The notes under the pieces are model-generated. The model made no database searches, was not told where the DNA came from, and saw nothing but the letters and a program-made list of their open reading frames with translations. Shown piece by piece: positions 18,565 to 30,547 of a stretch of DNA of 64,000 bases (within the stretch, counting starts at the first letter, position 1; each line of letters opens with the position of its first letter). The DNA is taken from the NCBI RefSeq assembly GCF_900106675.1, contig NZ_FNOB01000001.1, positions 140,531 to 204,530 of the forward strand. The letters are read 5' to 3'. The stretch comes from Allgaiera indica. Its GTDB lineage: Bacteria; Pseudomonadota; Alphaproteobacteria; Rhodobacterales; Rhodobacteraceae. The translations under genes and the position numbers were made by a program.

Positions 18565-20751
18565 TCAGGTCACGTCGATCCAGGGGAAGCCTTCGGTGAC
18601 CTCGCCGATCACCGCAGCGTGCGCGCCAGCGTCCCTCAGAGCGGCGCACAGGGCCTGGGCGCGCGGCCCGGGCACCGCCGCAAGCAACCCGCCCGCGGTT
18701 TGCGGATCGAAGAGCAGATCCGGTTCGGGGCCGTCGGGCACCGCCATCCGCGTGGCGGCCCGCCGGTTGGCGGGATAGAGCGTCGAGCGATGGCCCCGAC
18801 CGGCCAGATCCGCAGCGCCCTCAATGAAGGGGATCTGCGCAAGGTCCAGCTTGGCGGCACAGGCCGAGGCGTCGAGGATCTCGAAAAGATGCCCGGCCAG
18901 GCCGAAGCCGGTCACATCGGTCATCGCATGGGCCTCGGGGGCCAGGATTGCGGCGTCTGCTGACAAGGGCCGCGACTGGCTGGCAAAGCAGGCGGCGACG
19001 GCACGGCCGGGGGCGGCGCGGGCCATCTCGGCGGCCAGAATGGTGCCGGTGCCCAGGGGTTTCGTCAGGATCAGGAGGTCACCGGGGCGCGCACCGCCCT
19101 TGGCCGTGGCGCGGGGCGCGAGGCCGGTGAGGGTGAAGCCGAGCGTCAGTTCCGACCCGACCGAGGTATGGCCCCCCACCAGATCCGCCCCCGCTGCGCG
19201 AAAGACAGACTCGGCGGCCGCCATGATCTCGGCCAGGGTGCGGGCCTGCAGGTCGGGCGACAGCCGAGGCAGGGTGATCTGCGCCAGCGCCGCCTGTGGC
19301 GCCGCGCCCATCGCCCAGATGTCGCCAAGCGCATGAATCGCGGTGATCTGCGCCATCAGCCAGGGATCTTCGGTGAAGGCGCGCAGATGGTCGGTGGTGA
19401 TCACTTGCACGCCGTCGCCATGGGTCAGCACCGCGGCATCGTCACCCGGCCCCGACAGGGTATCGGCGCGCTGCGGCCCCGGCAGCCCCGCAAGCGCCGC
19501 GAACAGCGCCCCGGGCCCCACCTTGGCGCCGCAACCGCCGCAAAGCGGCTTGCCGTCGGCCAGTTCCTCGGCCACGCCGGCGGCGACCTCTCGCGGCAGC
19601 GGTGGCCGAGGCATCGCCGGCAAGTCATGGAATTTGCGCATGAACTTGCGGTCGATCCGATCCTTCCAACGCCAAAGCCAGCGCCCGCCCAGCCGCAGCC
19701 CCGCCTTGTCGGCCACCGCGCCCCTGAACCCGGTCGAAACAAGTTTCAGGTAGTCGCGCTGCGGCCGATAGGGCCGCAGGTCGCCCGCCCCCAGCGCGGC
19801 GCGCAGGTTGTGATACAGCACGGGCGCTTCGCGCACCGCGAAGACCCCGGCCTTTGGCCGCGGCGCATGGCTGAGATGCGCGCAATCGCCGACCGCGAAG
19901 ATCGCGGGATCGGTCAGCGACTGAAGCGTCGGGCCGACGCTGACATAGCCCTCGTGCAGCTCCAGCCCCGTGTCGGCCAGCCAGCCCTGCGGCCGCGCCC
20001 CCGCCGCGCCCAACTGGAAGGCGGCGGGGATCAGGCGACCATCGGCCAGACGCAGGCCTTCGGCGGTGGCAGTCTTGGCCACCGCATCGGTGATCAGGGT
20101 CACGCGGGCCTCTGCCAGATGACGTAGCAACGCGGAACGCGCGCCCTTGCCGATGTTGGGCAGCGCCTCGGGCGCGCGTTCGACGATCGTGACCTGCGGG
20201 TCGGTGATGCCCACCTGCCGCAGCCGATGCGCGGCGGCCAGCGCCAGTTCCACCCCGGCAATGCCGCTGCCCAGCACCACGACCTGCGCCGCCACCTCGC
20301 CGCGCGCGGCGAGGGCGGTGAACGCCCCCCAGCGCGCGGCGAAATCGTCCATCGGCTTGGCCGGCGCGCCATGCGCGGCAAAGCCCTCAAGCTCGGGCAT
20401 TTCAGTGGTGATGCCGATGTCGATGGAGGCCACGTCATAGGCCACCGGCGGGCGGCCGGGAACATGGACGGTGCGCGCCGCGCGGTCGATGCCTTCGGCC
20501 CGGCCCAGGATCAGCCGGGCGCCGGCGTGACGGGCAAGGCGCACCAGGTCGATTTCCAGCGCGGCACGGTCGTAATGGCCGGCGATATGGCCCGGCAACA
20601 TGCCCGAATAGGGCGCCGTGGGATGCGGGTTGATCAGCGTCAGCCGGGCGCCGGGCAGCGGCCGCATCCCCCAGCGGCGCAGCACCAGCGCATGGGCATG
20701 GCCGCCGCCGATCAGCACCACGTCCCGGGTGGCGGGGATCAGCGGCTGCAT
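18565..20751 (-). CDS. selD: selenide, water dikinase fused to an FAD/NAD(P)-dependent oxidoreductase
   Basis: 728 residues in two parts. Residues 1-385 resemble pyridine nucleotide-disulfide (NDH-2 like) oxidoreductases: VVLIGGGHAH near residue 10, a second nucleotide loop VVLGSGIAG near 165, and FAVGDCAH near 290. Residues 395-728 are SelD, which makes selenophosphate from selenide and ATP; the catalytic pair is C407 and K410 (GGCGAKVG). The fusion suggests a redox step coupled to selenide supply, which is inference. It overlaps mnmH by 13 bp and is transcribed with it. No selA, selB or tRNA-Sec is in the window, so selenouridine in tRNA is the use seen here. Confidence 0.92.
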   Translation of the reverse strand: MQPLIPATRDVVLIGGGHAHALVLRRWGMRPLPGARLTLINPHPTAPYSGMLPGHIAGHYDRAALEIDLVRLARHAGARLILGRAEGIDRAARTVHVPGRPPVAYDVASIDIGITTEMPELEGFAAHGAPAKPMDDFAARWGAFTALAARGEVAAQVVVLGSGIAGVELALAAAHRLRQVGITDPQVTIVERAPEALPNIGKGARSALLRHLAEARVTLITDAVAKTATAEGLRLADGRLIPAAFQLGAAGARPQGWLADTGLELHEGYVSVGPTLQSLTDPAIFAVGDCAHLSHAPRPKAGVFAVREAPVLYHNLRAALGAGDLRPYRPQRDYLKLVSTGFRGAVADKAGLRLGGRWLWRWKDRIDRKFMRKFHDLPAMPRPPLPREVAAGVAEELADGKPLCGGCGAKVGPGALFAALAGLPGPQRADTLSGPGDDAAVLTHGDGVQVITTDHLRAFTEDPWLMAQITAIHALGDIWAMGAAPQAALAQITLPRLSPDLQARTLAEIMAAAESVFRAAGADLVGGHTSVGSELTLGFTLTGLAPRATAKGGARPGDLLILTKPLGTGTILAAEMARAAPGRAVAACFASQSRPLSADAAILAPEAHAMTDVTGFGLAGHLFEILDASACAAKLDLAQIPFIEGAADLAGRGHRSTLYPANRRAATRMAVPDGPEPDLLFDPQTAGGLLAAVPGPRAQALCAALRDAGAHAAVIGEVTEGFPWIDVT

Positions 20752-21794
20752 TGGATCAGCGCCTCGATTCGGGCCGCTAGACCGGGTAGCGCGGCCTCGC
20801 CCAGATCTTCGGTGGTGACGGTGCGGGCCTGGTCGCCGGCGGTGCGGGCGCGCTGCTTGTCGTAGCGCGGGTCGTAATGCTGCCGCATCAGTTCTGCCGC
20901 AAGCGTCTGGAACCGGCCCGTGTCCGCAAGGCCGTGCCAGTGCTCGATCGACTCGGCGGGCTGCATCGGGCGCAGCTTGTCGATCACCCGATGCAGGGCC
21001 TCGCGATCGGCGGTCAGGTCGGCATAGGCGCGCGCCAGGAAGGCCGCGCGCGCCTCCAGCGGGGCCGCGACATGGATGCGCGGCGCGTCGCACATCGCGC
21101 GCCACAGCTTCGGCGGCAGGCGCAGATCGCCCACCTTGCTCGATTCGGCCTCGACCACCACGGGCCGGGTCGGGTCGAGCGCCGCGATCTCTTGCACCAG
21201 CGCGGTCTCGAACCCCTTCTGCGCCGGCTGCCCGCCCACCATCTGCCCGAAGAGAGACCCCCGGTGATTGGCCAGCCCCTCGAGGTCGATCACCTGCACG
21301 CCGCGCGCCCGCAGCTGATGCAGCAGTGCCGTCTTCGCCGTTCCGGTATTGCCGTCCAGCACCACCACCGGCGCCGGGAAGGGGGTTTCGTAAAGTGCCT
21401 TCACCACCAGCGCGCGCCAGCTTTTGTAGCCGCCTGCGACGGTTTCGGCCCGCCAGCCGATCTGGCCCAGGATCGTGGCGAAGGAACCCGACCGCTGGCC
21501 GCCGCGCCAGCAATAGACCAGCGGACGCCAGCCGCCGTCCATATCGGCCAGGGGCCCTTCGATATGGCGGGCGGCATTCTTCGCCACCAAAGCGGCGCCG
21601 ATCTTGCGCGCCTTGAAGGGGCTTTCCTGCTTGTAGATCGTGCCGACCCGGGCGCGTTCGGCATCGTCGAGGACAGGCAGCGAGATCGCGCCGGGCATGT
21701 GGTCCTCGGCGAATTCGGCGGGGGAACGCACGTCGATCACGGCGTCGAAGCCCAGCGAGGCGAGGTCGGTCAGCGATGTCAGGGTCACGGCCAT
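20739..21794 (-). CDS. mnmH: tRNA 2-selenouridine synthase
   Basis: 351 residues. It replaces sulfur with selenium in 2-thiouridine at the wobble position of Lys, Glu and Gln tRNAs, using selenophosphate. The N-terminal rhodanese domain (about 1-130) carries the essential Cys95 in YCWRGGQRSGS. The C-terminal part has a P-loop, DGNTGTAKT, at about 147-155, as in the SelU/YbbB family. The downstream gene is its natural partner selD, overlapping by 13 bp. A sulfite-exporter-like gene lies 56 bp upstream on the same strand and may be cotranscribed. Confidence 0.94.
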   Translation of the reverse strand: MAVTLTSLTDLASLGFDAVIDVRSPAEFAEDHMPGAISLPVLDDAERARVGTIYKQESPFKARKIGAALVAKNAARHIEGPLADMDGGWRPLVYCWRGGQRSGSFATILGQIGWRAETVAGGYKSWRALVVKALYETPFPAPVVVLDGNTGTAKTALLHQLRARGVQVIDLEGLANHRGSLFGQMVGGQPAQKGFETALVQEIAALDPTRPVVVEAESSKVGDLRLPPKLWRAMCDAPRIHVAAPLEARAAFLARAYADLTADREALHRVIDKLRPMQPAESIEHWHGLADTGRFQTLAAELMRQHYDPRYDKQRARTAGDQARTVTTEDLGEAALPGLAARIEALIQCSR

Positions 21795-21850
21795 GGCCCG
21801 GGATTACCCTGTGCGCGCGGCGCTGGAAAGGGGGCCCGGATGCGCGACCG

Positions 21851-22603
21851 TCAGGCCAGCGCGTCCCAGATCAGCTTGGCCCCGGTCAGCACCAACAGCA
21901 CATAGGTCAGGGCGAAAAACCATTTCTCGGGCACCATATGATGCGCCTTGACCCCGATCCAGGCACCGAGGACGGCGAAGGGGGCCAGCATCAGATCGCC
22001 CAGAACGGTCTGGTGGGTGAAGATGCCGAGATAGAGGAAGGGGAAGAATTTCAGGATGTTGATCACCCAGAATACGACCACAGTCGTAGCCTGGTAGGTG
22101 GTCTTTCCGATGCCGATCGAAAGCAGGTAGATCGCCGCGGGCGGGCCACCGGCGTTCGACACGAAGCTGGTGAAGCCGCCGATCACGCCCATGGCGACAC
22201 CCAGGCCCCGACCCGACTTGCGCCGGCCCAGCCGCACCCAGCCGCGCGCCAGCACGAATTGCCAGGCGACAAAGGCCAGCGCCATCGAGCCGATCAGCAG
22301 CCGGAAGAATTCCGGATCGGCGATATGGTAGATCGCGGCCGCCAGCGCGATACCCGGCACCGCGCCGATCAGAAGGGCGCGCGCCGCGCCGCCGTCCCAC
22401 TTGCGCCAATAGGGGCGCAGGTTGGTCACATCCATCAGCATCAAGAGCGGCAGCATCAGCCCCAGCGCCTGGCCGGGCGTCAGGATCAGCGCCAGAATCG
22501 GCGTCGCCGCAAAGGCCGCGCCAGAGCCGAACCCGCCTTTCGAGATGCCCGCGAACAGCACCGCCGGGATCGCCAGCGCGAAGAAGGTCAGGTCGAATAC
22601 CAT
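21851..22603 (-). CDS. TauE/SafE-family anion exporter
   Basis: 250 residues with about eight hydrophobic segments. The N-terminal AGISKGGFGSG and the later GGFTSFVSNAGGPP repeat of the same glycine-rich loop are the hallmarks of the TauE/SafE (DUF81) family, which moves sulfite, sulfoacetate and similar anions. Start ATG 22603 follows AGGCAGGA. It ends 56 bp before mnmH on the same strand, so a link to sulfur or selenium oxyanion handling is possible but only inferred. Confidence 0.85.
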   Translation of the reverse strand: MVFDLTFFALAIPAVLFAGISKGGFGSGAAFAATPILALILTPGQALGLMLPLLMLMDVTNLRPYWRKWDGGAARALLIGAVPGIALAAAIYHIADPEFFRLLIGSMALAFVAWQFVLARGWVRLGRRKSGRGLGVAMGVIGGFTSFVSNAGGPPAAIYLLSIGIGKTTYQATTVVVFWVINILKFFPFLYLGIFTHQTVLGDLMLAPFAVLGAWIGVKAHHMVPEKWFFALTYVLLVLTGAKLIWDALA

Positions 22604-22632
22604 GACTGTGTCCTGCCTTTCACCCGCGCTAA

Positions 22633-23747
<1,115 letters not shown>

Positions 23748-23748
<1 letters not shown>

Positions 23749-24443
23749 TGACGAGGCAGCCCCCGGCCAACGAAAACCCCGGCCGGGGGCATGCACTGCG
23801 CCGCACGGTCTTTCTGCATATCGGCAAGACCGGGGGCACCGCGTTGCGGGCGATGCTTCGCGCCCATTTTGCGCGGACCGGGCAGCGCCCGTTCGTGATC
23901 CTTCCCCATAGCGTGACGCTGGACCAGGCCGCGGCCCGGTATCCGCGCGCCGAGATCGGGTTCTTCATCCGCGATCCGCTTGATCGGCTGGTGTCGGGCT
24001 TTCTGTCGCGCCAACGGCGGGGCTGGCCGCGCCATGACATCCCCTGGACCGAGGACGAGGCCCGCGCATTCGCGGATTTCGACAGCCCCGATGCCCTGGG
24101 CCGCGCTCTGGCCGCGGACGATCCCCGTGCCCACGCCGCGCTGCAGGCCATACAGCACACGCGCGAAGGTCTGGCGCATTTCCTGGGCAGTCCCGAAACG
24201 CTGGACCATCTGGCGCCGCGGATCGGCTTCATCGGCCAGACCGAAAGGTTCGCGGCCGACATCGCGCGACTGAAGGCGCGCTTTGGGCTGGCGCACGATC
24301 TCGCCCCGCCCGAAGACGCCGTCGGCGCCCATCGCAACCCCGAACCGCAGCGTGCCCGGCTTTCGCCCGAGGCGGCGGCGGCGCTGCGCGGATGGCTGGC
24401 CGCGGATTACGCGGTGTACGCCTGGTGCCGATGCCGGCCGTGA
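23748..24443 (+). CDS. sulfotransferase family 2-like protein
   Basis: 231 residues. The N-terminal VFLHIGKTGGTALRAML (about residues 21-37) is the 5'-phosphosulfate binding loop of carbohydrate sulfotransferases, and IGFFIRDPLDRLVSGF near 76-91 is the 3'-phosphate motif. These enzymes use PAPS; the acceptor is unknown. Its ATG shares a base with the mdh stop (TGATG), so translation is coupled to mdh. A sulfotransferase in a TCA operon has no obvious metabolic reason. It could also be a related adenylate-type P-loop protein. Confidence 0.75.
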
Positions 24444-24502
24444 GTCGTCCATGCGGCCGACTCGGCCGCGACACCCTGCCGCAGAGAGGGGCCGCATAGA
24501 TA

Positions 24503-24533
24503 TGTGATCACAGCTTCAAATTGCGTGATCACA
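24503..24533. promoter_or_regulatory. tandem GTGATCAC operators upstream of sucC
   Basis: TGTGATCACA (24503-24512, perfect palindrome) and CGTGATCACA (24524-24533) carry the same 8-bp palindrome exactly 21 bp apart, two helical turns, so two dimers would bind one face of the DNA. They lie about 107-137 bp before sucC. The spacing of GT and AC fits FadR-type GntR regulators, but the protein is not identified. Confidence 0.6.
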
Positions 24534-24547
24534 AAGCCCCCTTTTTT

Positions 24548-24575
24548 TTCGCAAATCCGCGATTTCCTGTAGATA
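24548..24575 (+). promoter_or_regulatory. possible sucC promoter
   Basis: TTCGCA (24548-24553), a 16-bp spacer and TAGATA (24570-24575). It lies 65 bp before the sucC start and directly downstream of the tandem palindromes, so a separate, regulated start of transcription for sucCDAB-lpd is plausible. Confidence 0.38.
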
Positions 24576-24639
24576 TCCGTTTCTCCGCCCGCCGCGATGT
24601 GCCATGTCGGCTGAAATTTCTCAGAGACGGGACGAGTTC

Positions 24640-25833
<1,194 letters not shown>

Positions 25834-25961
25834 ACCACGACGCCTGAGTCAAATACATCACGCGACTTGTCCTTTGGCACAGTGAAGCGAAGGCGGTGAA
25901 CGGCAAGCGCCCGATCCGTGGTATGAGTGAGCATGGGTATGCCAAAGAGGAGAGTAACGGA

Positions 25962-26213
25962 ATGAGGATACACCTTCCGAAAGCAGGACTGGCAGCCATT
26001 CTTGGCTGCGTGGCCCTGGCGGGCTGCGCCGACGGGATCCATGTCGAGGAACACACCTACAAGGGCACCCTGACCTGCCCGAACCTCGACCCCGTGGCTC
26101 AGAAATACATGCACGGCACGCCGAGTTCGCCGGTGCGTTGTGGTCCGCAGAAGGTGAACTACTGGGATCCGACGGTCACCACGACCGGCGGGCATTCGAA
26201 GCCCGCCGGCTGA
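25962..26213 (+). CDS. small lipoprotein in the suc operon
   Basis: 83 residues from ATG 25962, with GAGGAGAG upstream. The N-terminus has a basic head and hydrophobic core ending in a lipobox LAGC at Cys22. The mature part is about 60 residues with two further Cys (in TCPNL and VRCGP) and no known domain. I do not recognise a functional family. It lies between sucC and sucD; presumably outer-membrane or periplasmic. It may be a local insertion that rides on the TCA transcript. Confidence 0.7.
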   Translation: MRIHLPKAGLAAILGCVALAGCADGIHVEEHTYKGTLTCPNLDPVAQKYMHGTPSSPVRCGPQKVNYWDPTVTTTGGHSKPAG

Positions 26214-26259
26214 CCTGGATCCCCTCGCGGCGGCTGGCTGCGCCGTCGCGCCGACAGGC

Positions 26260-26301
26260 CATCCCCGCGCCCTAGGGCGGGCTGCGGCGGGGGATGTTTT
26301 G
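26260..26301 (+). terminator. terminator-like hairpin between the lipoprotein gene and sucD
   Basis: CATCCCC (26260-26266) pairs with GGGGATG (26290-26296), the stem extending inward by further GC pairs, and TTTT follows at 26297-26300. It lies inside the operon, 62 bp before sucD, so it would attenuate rather than end transcription. Confidence 0.5.
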
Positions 26302-26362
26302 CAGCCGCAAGATTTACAGGCGCTTCGCGGCGCCCGACCCTAAGACCAAGCAGGAGGGCCAG

Positions 26363-27244
26363 ATGGCCGTACTCGTCGACGAAAACACCCGCGTCATCTG
26401 CCAGGGCATCACCGGCAGCCAGGGGACCTTCCATTCCGAACAGGCGATCGCCTATGGCACCAAGATGGTCGGCGGCGTGACCCCGGGCAAGGGCGGCCAG
26501 ACCCATCTGAATCTGCCGGTCTTCGACTCGGTTCACGAAGCCGTCGCCAAGACCGAGGCGAACGCCACCGTGATCTACGTCCCGCCGCCTTTCGCCGCGG
26601 ATTCGATCCTGGAAGCCATCGACGCCGAGATCGAGCTGATCGTCTGCATCACCGAGGGCATCCCGGTGCTGGACATGATGAAGGTCAAGCGCGCGCTGAA
26701 CGGGTCCAAGTCCACCCTGATCGGTCCGAACTGCCCGGGCGTCATCACCCCCGACGCCTGCAAGATCGGCATCATGCCCGGTCACATTCACAAGCGCGGC
26801 TCTGTCGGTGTTGTTTCGCGCTCGGGGACGCTTACCTATGAAGCCGTGAAACAGACGACGGATGTAGGCCTGGGCCAGTCCACCTGCGTCGGCATCGGCG
26901 GCGACCCGATCAAGGGCACCGAGCATATCGACGTGCTGGAATGGTTCCTGGCCGACGACGAGACCCAGTCGATCATCATGATCGGCGAAATCGGCGGCTC
27001 GGCCGAGGAAGAGGCGGCGCAGTTTCTGCGTGATGAGGCAAAGCGTGGCCGCAAGAAGCCGGTCGCGGGCTTCATCGCCGGCCGCACGGCGCCGAAGGGC
27101 CGGCGCATGGGCCATGCCGGCGCCATCGTTGCAGGTGGCAAGGGCGACGCGGAATCGAAGATCGAGGCCATGAAATCGGCCGGGATCGTCGTGGCCGACA
27201 GCCCGGCGGGCCTGGGCGAGGCAGTGTTGAAGGCGATCGGCTGA
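26363..27244 (+). CDS. sucD: succinyl-CoA synthetase, alpha subunit
   Basis: 293 residues from ATG 26363, with AGGAGGG upstream. Binds CoA and carries the phosphohistidine: H251 in [13 protein letters not shown]. The N-terminal [14 protein letters not shown] loop binds CoA, and the [11 protein letters not shown] segment is the usual family signature. It pairs with SucC. The next gene, sucA, is 338 bp away, a gap occupied by a doubtful 101-codon ORF. Confidence 0.96.
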   Translation: MAVLVDENTRVICQGITGSQGTFHSEQAIAYGTKMVGGVTPGKGGQTHLNLPVFDSVHEAVAKTEANATVIYVPPPFAADSILEAIDAEIELIVCITEGIPVLDMMKVKRALNGSKSTLIGPNCPGVITPDACKIGIMPGHIHKRGSVGVVSRSGTLTYEAVKQTTDVGLGQSTCVGIGGDPIKGTEHIDVLEWFLADDETQSIIMIGEIGGSAEEEAAQFLRDEAKRGRKKPVAGFIAGRTAPKGRRMGHAGAIVAGGKGDAESKIEAMKSAGIVVADSPAGLGEAVLKAIG

Positions 27245-27280
27245 CCCCGGCCGCCACGCGCAGAAGAGGGAGTTCCCCCG

Positions 27281-27586
27281 ATGGGGTTCGCGCAGGCAAT
27301 CAGGACGTGTTCGGGGAAGCATCGCTTCTTCGCGCGGCCTGACGCGCCCGCCCTGCTGCGGCGGCCCCCCCTTCGCGCCCAGCCGGACGACGCCGAGGCA
27401 CCGCGTCCCGGCGCCCGGCTTGCGGGGCGCCCCCACCCTGCCCGGCGCCTCCGGTCCCTGCATCCGAACTCCTGCATTTTCCATTCCGGGGCACATCCCG
27501 CCCCCGGGCCGCTTCGGCGGCCTTTCCGGCGCTCGCAGCCCGGCCCCCTTCCCTACGGTCCAAACCCGCTCGAGGTAACATCATGA
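27281..27586 (+). CDS. doubtful 101-codon ORF coupled to sucA
   Basis: 101 residues, Arg/Pro/Ala-rich with no known domain, in the 338-bp sucD-sucA gap. In favour: GAGGGAG lies 8 bases before ATG 27281, and its stop overlaps the sucA start as ATGA, the normal mark of coupling. Against: the residue composition (Arg, Pro, His) is what a random frame of this GC content gives, and no hydrophobic or structural pattern is visible. It may be a leader ORF that controls sucA translation, or simply noise. Confidence 0.3.
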   Translation: MGFAQAIRTCSGKHRFFARPDAPALLRRPPLRAQPDDAEAPRPGARLAGRPHPARRLRSLHPNSCIFHSGAHPAPGPLRRPFRRSQPGPLPYGPNPLEVTS

Positions 27587-30543
27587 CCGACCAATCCCCC
27601 AACGACCAATTCCGCGCCTCGTCGTTCCTCGACGGGGCGAATGCCGATTACATCGCCCAGCTCGAGGCCCGCTATGCCGCCGATCCGGCCAGCGTCGATG
27701 CCGCCTGGGCCGAATTCTTCGCCGCCGTCGGCGATGAGGCCCCCGCCGCGCGCAAGCAGGCCGCGGGCCCCAGCTGGGCGCGCGCCGACTGGCCGCCGGT
27801 TCCGACGGACGATCTTACCTCGGCGCTGACGGGCGAATGGCCCGCCGCGGCGGCCGAGATGAAGGACGCGGGCAAGAAGATCGCCAAGCAGGCCGAGAAA
27901 TCCGGCGTCAGCCTGACCGACGATCAGGTCCAGCGCGCGGTGCTGGATTCGATCCGCGCGCTGATGCTGATCCGCGCCTATCGCATCCGCGGCCACCTGG
28001 CCGCCGACCTGGACCCGCTGGCGCGCAGCGAAACCACCCACTACCCCGAGCTGGACCCGAAATCCTATGGTTTCGCCGAGGCCGACATGGACCGGCCGAT
28101 CTTCATCGACAACGTGCTGGGCATGCAGCTGGCCTCGATGCGGCAGATCCTGGAGATCGTGAAGCGCACCTATTGCGGCACCTTCGCGCTGCAATACATG
28201 CACATCTCGGACCCCGAGCAATCGAGCTGGCTGAAGGAGCGGATCGAGGGCTACGGCAAGGAGATCAGCTTTACCCGCGAGGGACGCCGGGCGATCCTGA
28301 ACAAGCTGGTCGAGGCCGAGGGCTTCGAGAAGTTCCTGCATGTCAAGTACATGGGCACCAAGCGCTTCGGCCTGGACGGCGGTGAAAGCCTGATCCCGGC
28401 GATGGAGCAGATCATCAAGCGCGGCGGCGCGCTGGGGGTGAAGGAGATCGTCATCGGCATGCCCCACCGGGGCCGTCTGTCGGTGCTGGCCAACGTACTG
28501 GCCAAGCCCTACCGCGCGATCTTCAACGAATTCCAGGGCGGCAGCTTCAAGCCCGAGGACGTGGACGGGTCGGGCGACGTGAAATATCACCTCGGCGCCT
28601 CGTCGGATCGCACCTTCGACGACAACACCGTGCACCTGTCGCTGACCGCCAACCCCAGCCACCTGGAGGCGGTGAACCCCGTCGTTCTGGGCAAGGCACG
28701 CGCCAAGCAATCGCAGCTCAACGATGCCGAGCGCAGCCAAGTGCTGCCGGTGCTGCTGCATGGCGACGCGGCCTTCGCCGGCCAGGGTGTGGTGGCGGAA
28801 TGCTTCGGCATGTCGGGGCTGGTGGGCCACCGCGCGGGCGGCACGATCCATCTGGTGGTGAACAACCAGATCGGCTTCACCACCGCGCCGCATTTCTCGC
28901 GCTCGTCGCCCTACCCGACCGATATCGCGCTGATGGTCGAGGCGCCGATCTTCCACGTCAACGGCGACGATCCCGAGGCCGTGGTTCATGCCGCCAAGGT
29001 GGCCACCGAGTTCCGCCAGAAGTTCCACAAGGACGTGGTGATCGACATCTTCTGCTACCGCCGCTTCGGTCACAACGAAGGCGACGAGCCGATGTTCACC
29101 AACCCGATCATGTACACCAAGATCAAGAAGCAGAAGACCACGCTTCAGCTTTATACCGAGCGTCTGGTGAAGGACGGGCTGATCCCCGAGGGCGAGATCG
29201 AGGACATGAAGGCCTCGTTCCAGGCCCATCTGAACGAGGAATTCGAGGCCGGCAAGGATTACAAGCCCAACAAGGCCGACTGGCTGGATGGCCGCTGGTC
29301 CGGGATCGACCGCGAGGGTGCCGAATACACCCCGGGCCAGACCGCGATTTCGCCCGACACGCTGGCCGAGGTCGGCGAGGCCCTGGTGCGGGTGCCGGAA
29401 GGCTTCAACCTGCACAAGACCGTGGGCCGGCTGCTGGAAGCAAAGCGCAAGATGTTCGAAACCGGCCAGGGCTTTGACTGGGCCACCGCCGAGGCGATCG
29501 CCTTCGGCAGCCTGACAACCGAGGGCTTCCCGGTCCGTCTGTCGGGCCAGGACTGCACCCGCGGTACCTTCAGCCAGCGGCATTCGGCCTTCTTCGATCA
29601 GCAGACGGAAGAGCGTTATTACCCGCTCAACCACATCCGTGAGGGTCAGGCGCGCTTCGAGGTGATCGACTCGATGCTGTCGGAATACGCGGTGCTGGGT
29701 TTCGAATACGGCTATTCGCTGGCCGAACCCAACGCGCTGACCCTGTGGGAAGCCCAGTTCGGCGACTTCGCCAACGGCGCGCAGATCATGTTCGACCAGT
29801 TCATCAGCTCGGGCGAACGCAAATGGCTGCGGATGTCGGGTCTGGTGATGCTGCTGCCGCACGGCTTCGAGGGCCAGGGACCGGAACATTCCTCGGCCCG
29901 GCTGGAGCGCTTCCTGCAGATGTGCGCCGAGGACAACTGGATCGTCGCGAACTGCACCACGCCGGCGAACTACTTCCACATCCTGCGCCGGCAGTTGCAC
30001 CGCAGCTTCCGCAAGCCCTTGGTGCTGATGACGCCGAAATCGCTGCTGCGCCATCCGATGTGCATCTCGGACGCCGAGGATTTCACCACCGGTTCGCATT
30101 TCCACCGCGTGCTGTGGGACGACGCCGAAAAGGGCCATTCCGACACCAAGCTGGTGGCCGACAAGAAAATCAAGCGCGTGGTGATGTGTTCGGGCAAGGT
30201 CTATTTCGATCTGCTGGCCGAACGCGACGCGCGCGGCATCGACGACATTTACCTGATGCGGCTTGAGCAATTCTATCCCTTCCCGGCGCTGGCGCTGGTG
30301 AAGGAGCTGGAGCGCTTCAAGCAGGCGGAAATCGTCTGGTGCCAGGAAGAACCGAAGAACCAGGGCGGCTGGACCTTCATCGAGCCGAACATCGAATGGG
30401 TGCTGACCCGGATCGGGGCGAAACATTCGCGGCCCCGCTATGTCGGCCGTCAGGCCTCGGCCTCGCCGGCGACCGGTCTGGCCAGTCAGCACAAGAAACA
30501 GCAGGAAGCGCTCGTGAACGAAGCGCTGACGATCGAAGGATAA
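27583..30543 (+). CDS. sucA: 2-oxoglutarate dehydrogenase E1 component
   Basis: 986 residues. Thiamine-diphosphate enzyme that decarboxylates 2-oxoglutarate and passes the succinyl group to the lipoyl arm of SucB. The N-terminal [19 protein letters not shown] is the conserved complex-binding segment (residues 7-25). Further marks are [14 protein letters not shown] near 295, [20 protein letters not shown] near 350 and the ThDP motif GDAAFAGQG-(about 25 residues)-NNQIGFTT near 395-440. Length is standard. sucB starts 4 bp after the stop. Confidence 0.97.
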   Translation: MTDQSPNDQFRASSFLDGANADYIAQLEARYAADPASVDAAWAEFFAAVGDEAPAARKQAAGPSWARADWPPVPTDDLTSALTGEWPAAAAEMKDAGKKIAKQAEKSGVSLTDDQVQRAVLDSIRALMLIRAYRIRGHLAADLDPLARSETTHYPELDPKSYGFAEADMDRPIFIDNVLGMQLASMRQILEIVKRTYCGTFALQYMHISDPEQSSWLKERIEGYGKEISFTREGRRAILNKLVEAEGFEKFLHVKYMGTKRFGLDGGESLIPAMEQIIKRGGALGVKEIVIGMPHRGRLSVLANVLAKPYRAIFNEFQGGSFKPEDVDGSGDVKYHLGASSDRTFDDNTVHLSLTANPSHLEAVNPVVLGKARAKQSQLNDAERSQVLPVLLHGDAAFAGQGVVAECFGMSGLVGHRAGGTIHLVVNNQIGFTTAPHFSRSSPYPTDIALMVEAPIFHVNGDDPEAVVHAAKVATEFRQKFHKDVVIDIFCYRRFGHNEGDEPMFTNPIMYTKIKKQKTTLQLYTERLVKDGLIPEGEIEDMKASFQAHLNEEFEAGKDYKPNKADWLDGRWSGIDREGAEYTPGQTAISPDTLAEVGEALVRVPEGFNLHKTVGRLLEAKRKMFETGQGFDWATAEAIAFGSLTTEGFPVRLSGQDCTRGTFSQRHSAFFDQQTEERYYPLNHIREGQARFEVIDSMLSEYAVLGFEYGYSLAEPNALTLWEAQFGDFANGAQIMFDQFISSGERKWLRMSGLVMLLPHGFEGQGPEHSSARLERFLQMCAEDNWIVANCTTPANYFHILRRQLHRSFRKPLVLMTPKSLLRHPMCISDAEDFTTGSHFHRVLWDDAEKGHSDTKLVADKKIKRVVMCSGKVYFDLLAERDARGIDDIYLMRLEQFYPFPALALVKELERFKQAEIVWCQEEPKNQGGWTFIEPNIEWVLTRIGAKHSRPRYVGRQASASPATGLASQHKKQQEALVNEALTIEG

Positions 30544-30547
30544 GAAT

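Noticed and set aside
24453..24469. GCGGCCG-ACT-CGGCCGC hairpin after the sulfotransferase gene as a terminator.
   Set aside because: No T run follows, and transcription must pass unless sucC has its own promoter; left as an unassigned hairpin.
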